This document shows positions 48,501 to 59,393 of a stretch of 64,000 nt of DNA, one piece after another. The stretch is from Hydractinia symbiolongicarpus (Eukaryota; Cnidaria; Hydrozoa; Anthoathecata; Hydractiniidae): positions 19,036,001-19,100,000 of the forward strand of contig NC_079878.1 in the NCBI RefSeq assembly GCF_029227915.1. Direction: 5' to 3'. The position numbers and the translations under genes are program-made. Each line of letters begins with the position of its first letter. Position 1 is the stretch's first letter. The notes under the pieces are model-generated. The model did not search any database. It worked only from the letters and a program-made list of their open reading frames with translations, and was not told the origin of the DNA.

Positions 48501-51500
48501 ATTACGCTTTTGCTGAATTAGCTTACACTCCGCTATCATTGGTACTAGTCTTTTCCCAATGTTATATTGGTTTGGGTGTTTAATTTAGTTCTTTTAGTTC
48601 AAAAACGACTAAATAAATAACATAAATAAAATCTTCCTTTTGAATTTAAGTAGGGAATACAAGATCATTTAAATTAAAATAAAGACGATGATATTTTTTT
48701 TTTTATTTATCCCCCCCTTTCTGTGTAAATCTTTTCTTCAGATTTTTTACACAGCCTCTTTGATGGGACATAGTAATAAAGAAAGGTTTCTTTGTGTTGA
48801 TTTTTTTGTGCTAGTAGTTGTGTTCTGTATTACTTCATCTTTATATATATACTTGTTGTAATAAAGAAAAAAAGCTTTTTAGCAAAATTTTATTTTTTGC
48901 GAGTATTGCATTTCTTGGATGGGAGTAATGTTTGTAAATTTCAGAAAGTGCTGACATTAGTATATGTCAAACTTGCTGTGAGAAGTTGTGTTAGTTGTAA
49001 AATTATTTATCACATGCATGTTCGTTACCAGGTGGTTGCCAGGGCGTTGTTAGCAAAATGACATCATTTTCTATCCCAATGTCGTCATTATATTTTTTTT
49101 TACTTTGAACATCTATTAATGCTATATTCTCATTATGTAACAAGTTTAATGACGAGCATTAATATTTTCTTAAAAACAAATCTTTTTACCATTACCATTA
49201 AAATAAGAAACCTCTTTTAATCCTAATGACGTCATTAAAATTCATTTTTCTCATATTGAATCAATTTATTTCTATTTAGTGAATAAGTCTAAAGAATTTA
49301 TTATTATAAGAACTTATCATTAGTAGTGCTTGAGAATTGCAAAAAATTCATTGCAAATTAGGAAAATAATTTTTTAGGCGTGTATGACAACATTTCTGAT
49401 CCCAATGACGTCATAAAATTAATTTTTTACTTGAAATTTGTTTGTATTAAGTTTTATCACATACGCATTAGTTCCGTATTTATGCCCTGCAGGCACTTTA
49501 TGCCCCCTCCATTGCTGCACTAGACCAAAAATAGCCTGGTGCTAATAGGGTTAAATTGTGCAGTAAATAAAAAAAACTTGATCATATATTTCTAGATTAT
49601 AGGATCACCAGGCTACACAGTGTGTTTACCAGAAGCTCCAAGCGAAATTCTGAAAACTTCTGACCCAATGTTAAAAAGCTTTTCAGAGGTAGGTTAAGTG
49701 TGATATAATTCCTTCATAAAATTGATGAATGATAAAATTTAACATGGAATTTACCATGTTTACAGCAAGATGCAAACTATACAGCATTTTTGAATGGTTA
49801 TGTCCAAGATGAAGATGTGAAAGAAAATAATGAAGAAAAAACAAGTAAAAAACTTTGTTATACATAATATATGCAATCTTCCCACTTAAATAATTATTAA
49901 GGTTAACATATTGAATAAATTAGAAACCCCTTAAATTGCTACTGTAATAGATATGTAATAACACAAGCCACATGAGAAAATTGCCCTATAGCTAAAGTAT
50001 AAATAATAAAGAAATATGTAGATTTAAAATATGCAGAATTTAAAATATACAAGAAGTAAATAACAAAGAAATATGCAGATTTAAAATATGCAGATTTACA
50101 ATATGCAGATTTAAAATATGCAGTTTTAAAATTTGCAGTTTAAAATATGCAAGAAGTAAATAACAAAGAATTATGCAGATTTACAATATGCAGATTTAAA
50201 ATATGCAGTTTTGAAATTTGCAGATTTAAAATATGCAAGAAGTAAATAACAAAGAAATATGCAGATTTAAAATATGCAGATTTACAATATGCAAGAAGTA
50301 AAGACAAACAATACTAGTCGCAATTTGACAAATAATACACCAATGTTGAAACGCTCCCATTGTTAAATTTTCTTCACAAGATTTATATCATGAACATGCA
50401 TCTTTTTTCACAGCGGATCTCACTACTTGATGTGTCAATAGTTTGAGAAATCCAATCCTGCCTACCCTTGTGCAGTACCTAATTCTGGAAAATGTGTAGA
50501 TCCTGTTAAAAAACAACCCTTCCCAAGTGTGTACAACCCTTCATAGAAAAATTGTAACTTGCCTATTAAAATTACGAAATCCCAATTTAAAATGTGTATT
50601 TGTGCTGTCTGCTAGAGTTATCATTTTGATCACACAAGTTTGTGTACCCAAAAACTACAAATTACACAATTTATTTGAAATAAGCCATAAATTTTTTAAA
50701 TGCTTTTATCACTGGTACTTTTGCTAATGAGAATATAATATTCCATCATTTCTCTAGTGTCATGTAGTACAATACTGCTTTTCAGAACCGGAAGAATTTG
50801 AAGCATCCAATGAAGATGTTGAAACAAAGCTTGATAGATTGAGTTTACAAGAAAGTGAAGGTGATCTTCGAAATTCAAAAAATATTATTTTTCTTTGGAT
50901 GCATAGCATGTGCACGCTTTTTGTGGAATATATTTGTGACAAGTTGTTCTTGTGATCCTGATCTCTGTATTTTATTTCAACTTTCAACATGACAAGTTTT
51001 TAAAAGTTGTAAATATATACGACATGTGTAAGAAGAGATGACTTCAAATTTAATTGCACCAATGCTTTCCAATCTATATGTGGATGTATCAATATCAGTA
51101 ACAAAATTAATGTGTTTTTTATTGGTTAGGCTACAAGTTTACATATGTATCCGATGATGAAAAAGATGAGGAAGATTATGGTATATACAGAGCTGACTCG
51201 TTTGATCGTTTCTGCCGAAGAGGATCACCAGATTTAGGCAGCATTACTGATGAACAAGGTGTTCTTGCAGAAGCGGACAATGCATGTATGTATTCATAAA
51301 TGTTGTATAAATAAAGTTCTTTCCACGTTTCTTATCAAGTTACTTTTTTTGTACCAGGTGTATTAGCTTAATTTTTGTTACGTTAAGAGTACAGTGAACT
51401 GATCAATTTTATTGCAGTTGTTTGTATTGTCATGTGTTGCTACAAACGCTATCCTTGTTTAAACTTCTTGTTACAGCCTCCCCAGTTGGAGTAGCTCCTA

Positions 51501-54500
51501 AAATTACAAGGGAGAATCTGACACATTCTCCAATTTCTTCATCCATCTCAAGATCAAGCATTGATAAGTTAAATGATGCAAGACTGGACACGAAAAGTGG
51601 TAGATTCTAATTTCTAATTTTTAATTGTTTTAATTTTTACCACTCTTTTTTCCTGAACTTGCATTTTTTAGGAATCTTGTTGCCTGCTCTTCCCCGAAGA
51701 CCAAATTACAAAGAAGCTACTGAGTTGATGTGTAACGTCACGTGAGTACGGCCTCTGTAAAACAACGTATATGTATTATTGTTATCTTTTTTAATTTATG
51801 GGAAGGAAAGGGTTAAGTGGAAATCTACTAAGCAATATAAAACAATTATATATTTCAGTTTGATTTGGAAAAATAAGAATTAGGGTCTAAAAGAAGTGTA
51901 CTTTCTAGCATTGTTGGCTTGGTATAAGATACACTTGCCATTCTGTTTAAATGAAAGCAGAATAAAAATGTCACTTCTAGCAAAATATTAAGTGAAAAAA
52001 TGATTTAAGTGAACTATTTGTGTTAAACGCGTAAAATTTTCTTCAAAGTTTGAGTGGTCCAGTAGTGAATAGAGTCAATCGCTTTCGTGCAATCAAATCA
52101 GATTATAGTTGCTACACATGCCCATGGTATATTGTAGTCGGTTAATTCTCTTTTAGTTTGGATCAAAGTGCAAAAGTTTTAATATCATTAGAAGTGTTTG
52201 AAAATCCTACAGAAAGCCTGGTTCAGGTTTGTTTGTCCATTTTTTTGTCCATATTTTGTTTTTCCATAATTTGTTTGTCCATATTTTGTTCGTTCGTATT
52301 TTTTTTGTCCATATTTTGTTTGTCAACATTTTGTTAGTCGATATTTTGTTTGTCAATATTTTGTTAGTCAACATTTTGTTTGTCACATTTTTTTTGTTGA
52401 TATTTTGTTGGTCCACGTTTTGTTTGTCAACATTTTGTTTGTCCATATTTTGTTTGTCCATATTTTGTTTGTCACATTTTGTTTGTCCTTCCACGTTTTG
52501 TTTGTCCCTCCACGTTTTGTTTGTCAACATTTTGTTTGTCCACATTTTGTTTGTCAACATTTTATTTGCTAACATTTTGTTTGTCCATATTTTGTTTATC
52601 TATATTATGTTTGTCCATATTTTGTTCCATATTTTGTTGGTCCATATTTTGTTTGTCCATATTTTGTTTGTCCACGTTTTGTTTTTCCACATTTTGTTTG
52701 TCAACATTTTGTTTGTCAACATTTTTTTTGTCGATATTTTGTTTGTCCATATTTTGTTCGTTCGTATTTTGTTTGTCCATATTTCGTATAGCTTACGTCT
52801 CTACTTGTTATTTTACATTCAAAACAAATCTGGTTTTTAGATGTTCATAGTTTCAATTGGCCATTTCGCTGGACTGAACTACACTATGAATTTGCTTATC
52901 TCAAATTTAACAATATATTTATTAAAGACGAGAGGTAACATTAGATTTAACGCCCTCTTCTAAATACACACCAACAAACAGTCGTTTTATTTATATGTCC
53001 AAATAATTGTGTTGTATAGCCAGCGGTTATAAGATTTGTCACTGTGTGGCAAGTGGTAATAAATATTATGTATTGTACTTTAGACACTGTTAATTCTGGA
53101 TTTATCAATATGTTATCAATTAACTTTGATAGTGTCAATAAAGTTCAGGTTGGTTTACTTTTTACCACAAAAAATATAAAAAATTACAAAATCTTTTGTG
53201 TGTAACGTCAAGGAGAGTTATGAAGCCAAGGTATTTTTTGTTAGTTTCCTTGTTGTGTCTGACTTTATATTGTGTTGGTGTATTATTCTGATTCATAAGT
53301 TAACTTAATAAAAATAAAATTTATATATATGTATTGCGTTTACATTGCGTAATTATACAGATTCAGCATGAAAACAAAAAAAAATGAAAACGGAAAGGTT
53401 TCCAAGAAAGATTTTTCCGGATTCGTTTGAATCTGTAATAATTGCTTGAATGTAAACTGACAAAAACGCATTTATCTGAATAACTTTGACACAATACGTA
53501 AGTGATAATTTAAAAATTTATACGATTTGTACACGAGTGTAAACAGTTGAAAACGAATAAAATATTTCCCTTTTTAACCTTTTTTATTTTCGTTTGAATC
53601 CTGATACTTTCTTTAAATCCAGATAAGTGCTCAAGTGTGAACGCAGCTTAAGTTGTTTCTTTTTCAGATCGGTTTGAATTATCAAGATATTTTCATATTT
53701 CACGATCATGGTTGTTTACACGTTTCTACTGGGGATGAAATTGTGACAAGGTGGGACATTTTTCGCAGTATCAAATTCAGCATTAACGTCATCTGTAGCT
53801 TAAGATACTATAGTCATAATATTAACAATATCACTGTAAATTAAAAGTATTCTAAACAAGCATTGGCATGAAATAATTTCAATGATCCTGTTTTTATAGG
53901 TCTATCGTTTCAACAATTAAATCTATCATTAAATCTAATCAAGATGTTAAAGACGGAAAACATGAAATCATGGCAGCTAATACAAACAATGAACTGGACT
54001 TAGTTATCCAAGATTGGATTATATGCAACACAGGTGTTGAAGTATGTTAATAGAGGCCATAAGTGTTTGTATGGCTATTTATTCCAACTAATTTTCCTTG
54101 TTATATTTCATGCAAAGTTAAACAGATATGACAAATCTCAGAATCAGCTAATGTGTAAGGTCTATTTTATCAAACAAGAAACCAGACAAAATCTCCTAAC
54201 GATTGCTGAGATATAGACATTTTGTCGTAGAACTTTTTCAAAACACTACTAAAATGCTAGACTTGACGTAAATCTGGCTGTATTCCACCGATCTGTAATC
54301 ATTATTCCACTATATTGAACTTTCTTTCTTTAGGAACCTGAAGTTAAGCATTTTTCTCTCATCAAATACTCTTTACTGTCTTCACCTAAAGGAAAAGAAA
54401 AGGGTGGGACGAATTTTTTCAACGCGAAAACTTTATTTCTTCAGTTTATTTATGAACGTAAATGTACAAACTGATTAACTTATTACCTCTTGCAAACAGT

Positions 54501-57419
54501 CACAACTACTGGGGAACTGGGGAAGTGTCTTGTAAATTCTGTTTAGATACAGATGGGTGAAAAGTTTTAAATAAAGTGATTTATTAGTATTGCTTTTAAA
54601 CTTTGTATGTTTTCTTTCTTCCTATTGCTTTGTCAGGAAATTGCTCGTAAATGTAAAAAATTGATAATAATCATCAGGAAACTATTATTACAAAAGATTT
54701 AGTTTTTGTATAAAAAATACACGCTTTCGTTTTTTACTACTAAGATTTTCTTGTTGTATAAAAAAATACATGTTTTCGTATATTTGAGCTGAAATTAACA
54801 AGTTTATTAGGTTGTTTTCATTTTTTTTTCTAGTCATGAAAGCAGGACATGTCCATTTCAGACATTCGTTACTTGGAGTCATGTCAAGATGGGAAGTGGG
54901 ATTTTTTGCGCTAAGGTATAGCGTCTACTTGTCAAATGATAATTATCTAAAATATCGATATTTTCCAAATATTAAATTGTCGTCGGTATAATTAGCCCTC
55001 GCATTATTCCTGCAGGTTCTTCCATATTCACGATTTCGATACGCACTACAGAGAACATCGAAAAAACATTGTATTGTCCATTTGTTAATTTCTGAATTTC
55101 AAATCATTTTAATATTTTTTTCTTTTTTAGAGGATATATACTTAATCATTATTCCACCAAGGTATGTCTTTTTATTTAACGAAGTATTTTATTTCAATCA
55201 CACTATCGAACGACTTACAAACCAGGTTACTTCTGTTTTTTTAGAGAAATGATTTAAAACATTCTTACAATCTGAGGTATACTTTTTTTCGTACTTCGAT
55301 CATCTTCTGTGCAAAGTAGCAAAGTGTTTTATGTTACTTACTTTTATGTAGCTTAAGTAAAGAAACACGATTGTAAATTAACTATAGGCCACATAATAAG
55401 AATGCAAATAGAAGTAATAGTTCAAATGGTTACCTTAAGTTTCTTCGCTATGACCATTTACGACTTTTGTGATTCTTGTAGAAGTAGCTGGGGATGTATT
55501 TTTTCTTTAGCGTCAAATGCGGTGGCTGTATAAGAGCTGGGTCGGATGAAGGATTGTACATATTTAAGGTAAGAATGAGCCACCTATTTTACATCAGTAT
55601 TGCTTTTATAACCAGCTTTACCGTCCAAATTCACCAAAAATTCTAATACCGCTCGATGCCAGGGCGCAAATAATATTTTGTAGGTAATGATCTCCTATCA
55701 TGTGTAACAGATTGTTTGAGGTAGCACTTTTTATTTTCATTTGTTTCAAGGAGAACTCAATAACAATTTGAAAATATTAAAAACAAACCAGTTAGACGAC
55801 TAACTTTTAACGACAAAACAAATCCTGTAGATTGGCTGTTATATTTTTAAACAAGCACACTGTACATTAAACCTTCTTTTTCAAGGAAGGTGTTTTCTTT
55901 AACGCTAAAATGTCTCGTCAGTGGTTGACCTTTTTAGCATTTATTCTGGAAAGTGAGACAACAAAACATCAATTTTTAACCTAAGCCTTTGTTTTTATTG
56001 GGAGAAAATTAAACAAGTGATAAATGCTTATAGATTATCGGAAATGATGGTGCGACCCCTTTTCTGGAGTTAGCTGTGGAGAACGAAAACGATGCTAATG
56101 ACTGGCTGATGACGATATGTCAAGTCGTAGCTGATGCTGTAAGTGCTAATTCAAGTTTTTGTAAATGCCTTCCTCCCTTGCATGAGAGTGTCGTATTTAT
56201 TTCCTTTCAGAAAAATGGTCCTGAACAAAAAGCAGAACCGGGTGCTTTGATAAATTGTGGCCTGGTTTCTACACACGATAAGGTTTAGTAATTTAACTCT
56301 GCTGATTGTTTGTTGATTATTTTTGTTTTTGGTTGCTTTTTTGATTCTTATAAGATTCTTATAGGAAACGTTTTGTATTAATTTTAGTTGTTCTTGTTTA
56401 ACCAAGATCCAAAATCAGGCCGTTTGTTAATGGAAGACTCGTGTAGTATACAAGATGTAACACAAGTATGTGTGGATAATCAAGTCAGAACACACTGTAC
56501 ACTAGTACGTATGTTTTTCGTTTGCTGTAGGTTGCTAAATGTGAATTCGACGAACGTGGTTTTTATTATCACACAGCAGGAAATTATCCATTTTTCCCTC
56601 AGCAAATTTAGGACAACTAGTCGTTAGCCCGTGAAAAAATTCACGGGTTCGCCCGTCCTTTTTATATCGCATTGCGTGCGTCTCGCTACTCGCGCAGCTA
56701 AGAGCTACCATTTTGCGTGACAGACAGACAGACGGACGTATACGGGTATTTTAATATAGATAACCTACAGTCAGCTTTCCAATAAAGCGTTCATGGCTGC
56801 AGATTTCGGTTACTTAAAAGATGGTAGTTTTTTTTGAATTTCTATTGGTTGTTAAAAAGCTCCGTCTGCAAACGTTTGGTGCCAGGAAAAAAATCTGCGC
56901 ATGCGCATGCGGAAAAAACGAAGGTTGTAAGTCGGCTGATACATCTGCACAAATGCTGCAGCTTGATGGACTGTGTTTGCAACACTGCACACTTTTTTGT
57001 TTCAGTTTATTGACGACCACATGGATGAGGAAAGCAATTCAAACAAAACAGTCTGGTTGTTCTTATTTCCATCAGAATATGAACTTGGGAAATTTGAACA
57101 GAAGTTATACGCTTGTTGGCAGTCTTTATATCAAGTAAGTTTTCTCCTGTCCATTATTCTCTTTCGTCTTTGTGTTTATTTGTTTTTGTTGTTATTGTTA
57201 TTGTTGTTGTTGTTGTTTTTATCGTTGTTGTTGTTGTCGCTGTCGTCGTTTTTGTTGATTTGAAATATTTTGTTGGTTATTTATTTTTAGGTGCCTTTAC
57301 AGTTTGTTTTGCTGTCTGACCAAGAACTTAAGGAAACTATAAAAAGTGTTTTAAATTACCAAAACAAAGACCAACCAGACATAGGACGACAGTTATTATT
57401 GGAGTTGACGAGTAATTAA
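45514..57419 (+). CDS. PLEKHM2: PLEKHM2 (SKIP): RUN- and PH-domain lysosome/kinesin adaptor
   Basis: PLEKHM2 is recruited to lysosomes by Arl8 through its RUN domain and couples them to kinesin-1 in vertebrates. Twenty-eight exons join into 909 codons (human about 1019): 45514-45579, 45651-45769, 45982-46091, 46168-46292, 46376-46438, 46520-46706, 47454-47641, 49596-49688, 49766-49844, 50786-50860, 51130-51285, 51477-51596, 51672-51741, 52157-52226, 52841-52934, 53084-53148, 53668-53750, 53900-54041, 54334-54403, 54834-54915, 55131-55161, 55245-55276, 55511-55568, 56034-56138, 56211-56282, 56388-56504, 57006-57134, 57291-57419. RUN is about residues 20-150 (LDLAFSFGLKDQRKGYWPF, FIEDSLDSYLKMM). 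A lysine block KSTKKKKRR follows. A middle domain reads SIGHFAGLNYTMNLLISNL. PH is about residues 660-755 (CGGCIRAGSDEGLYIFK, ANDWLMTICQVV). The C terminus has CWQSLYQVPL. The start fits the family: DDTLKGISLSIKNLQ aligns with the vertebrate N terminus. The stop is TAA. Confidence 0.92.
46707..47453. other. PLEKHM2 intron, nothing recognised
   Basis: AT-rich intron between the RUN-proximal exon and the lysine-rich exon. I looked here for a missed exon with a W-acidic kinesin-binding motif and found none with usable splice sites. Confidence 0.5.
47771..48273. repeat. 50-bp minisatellite, about 10 copies
   Basis: Very regular 50-bp units (for example starts at 47821, 47871, 47921) of ATGTTCTCAAATATGGTGAA, then ACTAAAAGTATAGTGTAGTA, then CTAATGTGTA. 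Copies differ at a few bases. It lies in the PLEKHM2 intron 47642-49595. Confidence 0.97.
48274..49595. other. Rest of PLEKHM2 intron with repeated CRE-like palindromes
   Basis: No coding exon. AATGACGTCATT (49225-49236), AATGACGTCAT (49404-49414) and the degenerate AATGTCGTCATT (49079-49090) recur with similar flanks, suggesting an old roughly 150-180 bp duplication. Confidence 0.5.
50020..50300. repeat. Irregular ATATGCAGATTTAAA tandem repeat
   Basis: Many copies of ATATGCAGATTTAAA and AAGAAGTAAATAACAAAG arranged as a higher-order array in the PLEKHM2 intron 49845-50785. Nothing else was seen in that intron. Confidence 0.85.
52227..52795. repeat. Short-unit minisatellite filling a PLEKHM2 intron
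   Basis: About 570 of the 614 bases of the intron 52227-52840 are copies of TTTTGTTTGTCCATA and close variants (TCAACA, TCCACG, TCGATA), unit about 15 bp. It starts right at the donor (GTTTGTCC). Because the unit length is mostly a multiple of three and lacks stops, frames are open on both strands (203 codons +, 122 codons -). These are repeat artefacts. Confidence 0.95.
53330..53650. mobile_element. Possible short DNA element (MITE) in a PLEKHM2 intron
   Basis: The interval between ATTGCGTTTACATTGCGT (53331-53348) and GTGTGAACGCAGCTTAA (about 53636-53652) has loosely inverted ends resembling the AGCTGCGTTCACA termini of short animal DNA elements. The match is imperfect, and the call rests on that end motif alone. 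Confidence 0.3.
56620..56762 (-). repeat. Single copy of the CCCGTGGA... dispersed repeat
   Basis: In reverse complement it reads ATACCCGTATACGTCCGTCT, then GGACGGGCGAACCCGTGAAT, then a short CACGGG palindrome. It is the same family as the tandem array at 62.1-62.6 kb but inverted. It lies in the PLEKHM2 intron 56505-57005. Confidence 0.8.
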
Positions 57420-57424
57420 ATAAA
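57419..57424 (+). promoter_or_regulatory. Poly(A) signal overlapping the PLEKHM2 stop
   Basis: AATAAA begins at the last base of the stop codon. If used, the 3' untranslated region would be very short; other signals may lie further downstream. Confidence 0.35.
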
Positions 57425-57429
57425 AAGGG

Positions 57430-59393
57430 AAGTCTGGATGATTCGCATTAAGTTTTATTTTTAGTTTTAATAATTTTTATGCCACTCTCTCTCCTGGCGT
57501 CTTTAAATTGTAAATATATGTTTCTCGGCTTAATATCGTTATCTTATTTTATGATTTTCAAGAAGAGTTTTTCGTGAGTTATAGTATTTCTTTGTGGTAA
57601 CTTTTTTGCGACCTGTTCAGTGATCTGAAATATCGTGAAATTCTAACGAAAATATTTCCCACCAAAAGTAATTGGTTTAAGATACACTTACACAGCTTCT
57701 ATATACAAATGTCTTATACAGGGAAATACTAAGACTTTTCTCCTGAAAAAATTTACCAATATTTTCAGGTCATAAATTACTACGGACAAAATTATTGATG
57801 ACATAAATTATTGGGGATTTTGCCCTAAACCGCGATAATAAATGTGAGGAGTATAAAAAGGAAGAAAAAAGCTTCTTCGCAAAATCGAACGAAAAACCGA
57901 AAATTGTTGGGCTATCTTAATAATTTTTACCGCAAAAACATGATAAAGCCTTCGATTAATAATAATTGATGTCGCAGTTAATTTAACGGCCCTTGACTGA
58001 AAAAATCTTAATTAGAAAAGGTATCTGTCTTTAGTATGAACCACACCTAAAAGCACAAATAAGAATAGTTAGTATCGTCACAGGTTCGTTCTTGTGACCC
58101 TGTTACATAAAATTATTTATTCTTGTTTTATATAACGAATTTCTAGCTTTTATTCGAAACTCGATTTTTTATGAAAATAAAAAAGGCGGCCCGAAATTAG
58201 TTTATAAATATAAATATATATATATATATATAATTTCATATATTTTTCACATATTTTATATCTTAAACACGCTGTTTATATTTAATAGGTTTATATTGTG
58301 CAGCCTTATTTTGAATATATGTTTGTTTGTTTATTTTTTGTTTGTTTGTTCGTTACAACAATATATTATGTATTCTGTTCTCCATTTTTTTGTAATCAAA
58401 TAAATTCATGTTTTTACCAAGAATTGTTGTTAATCATCTGTGTTTATCATATTTATTTTGTTTCGGTTTTTCCTTCTTTCTTGTCATCAAATATTAAAAA
58501 GAGAAAAAAGCCCTAGAGATGAGGTTGTTTTTTCTCTCTTCCTTAGAATATCAATTTGCCGTAAACAGTCTAAAATATTTCATTGCATAAAGAATAACCC
58601 TTCTTGTATTTATCGTATATCGCATCTGAAAAATCTTACGACAGCATAATAGACCTTTCCCGAATTTCCTAATTATGCCAAACTCAATTAAAGAGGTCGA
58701 TACTAAAAATGATTTTTTCCCTAAGTTCCTTAGCAAAAGGTATAACAAATTACCTAATTTCGTAAATATTTCTGTTTGTTAAGTGTCTCAATTCCGAGCT
58801 GAAAGTTACGGTCAAACCCTTCATAGCCGAGCTTCCGAAGAATAGCCTCGTTTTTAAAAAAATTATTTTCTTTAAATCTAAATAAAATCCAACTAGAATA
58901 GTATATTGCTCTCTAACAACTTTATTTTTGTCATGATAATTTAATATTCTATCTGAATATCCTTATTTGCACACATAAGAGAACAGACCCATTATAAAAT
59001 TTTAGAAGACGTCATAATTATTATAATTTATGAAATTCGGGAAAGGTGTATTGTTGATGTCTTTTCACGTTACAATGTAAGTACACACATTCAAGTGACG
59101 TAGCGTCGATGACAGTGTAGATCACTTAAGTTTATTTAATTAGTGTTGAGCATTTGCCAAAAAACAAAAGTTTTTATTTACATTAACTTGACTCCATGTT
59201 TGTGAATGTCATGAAAGCGCTAAAGTTGATGCAAAATAATTTGGAGGGTTTTGTCAATAGTTACTGTGAAGAGATTTGTGTGAAGACGTCACTATTTGTG
59301 CAACTTTTCGAAGCGAGCGACATTTTACTGAGCGCGAATGAACGCTGAAACAAAACAGATAGGTGATATTAATAGGTTAAAAGGAGAAACAGC
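57430..59393. other. Intergenic DNA between PLEKHM2 and the PDZ gene
   Basis: About 2 kb. It contains a (TA)n run near 58215-58232 and the MITE at 58652-59048. The promoter of the PDZ gene should lie in its right part, but no core element is evident. Confidence 0.5.
58652..59048. mobile_element. 397-bp MITE with TA target sites
   Basis: The left end GACCTTTCCCGAATTTC and the right end, CACCTTTCCCGAATTTC in reverse complement, are inverted with one mismatch. TA flanks both sides (58650-58651 and 59049-59050), as for Tc1/mariner-type elements. There is no coding content. It lies between PLEKHM2 and the PDZ gene. Confidence 0.75.

Noticed and set aside
52207-52850. Long repetitive open frames on both strands (203 and 122-123 codons)
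   Set aside because: They arise from a stop-free minisatellite within a well-supported intron.
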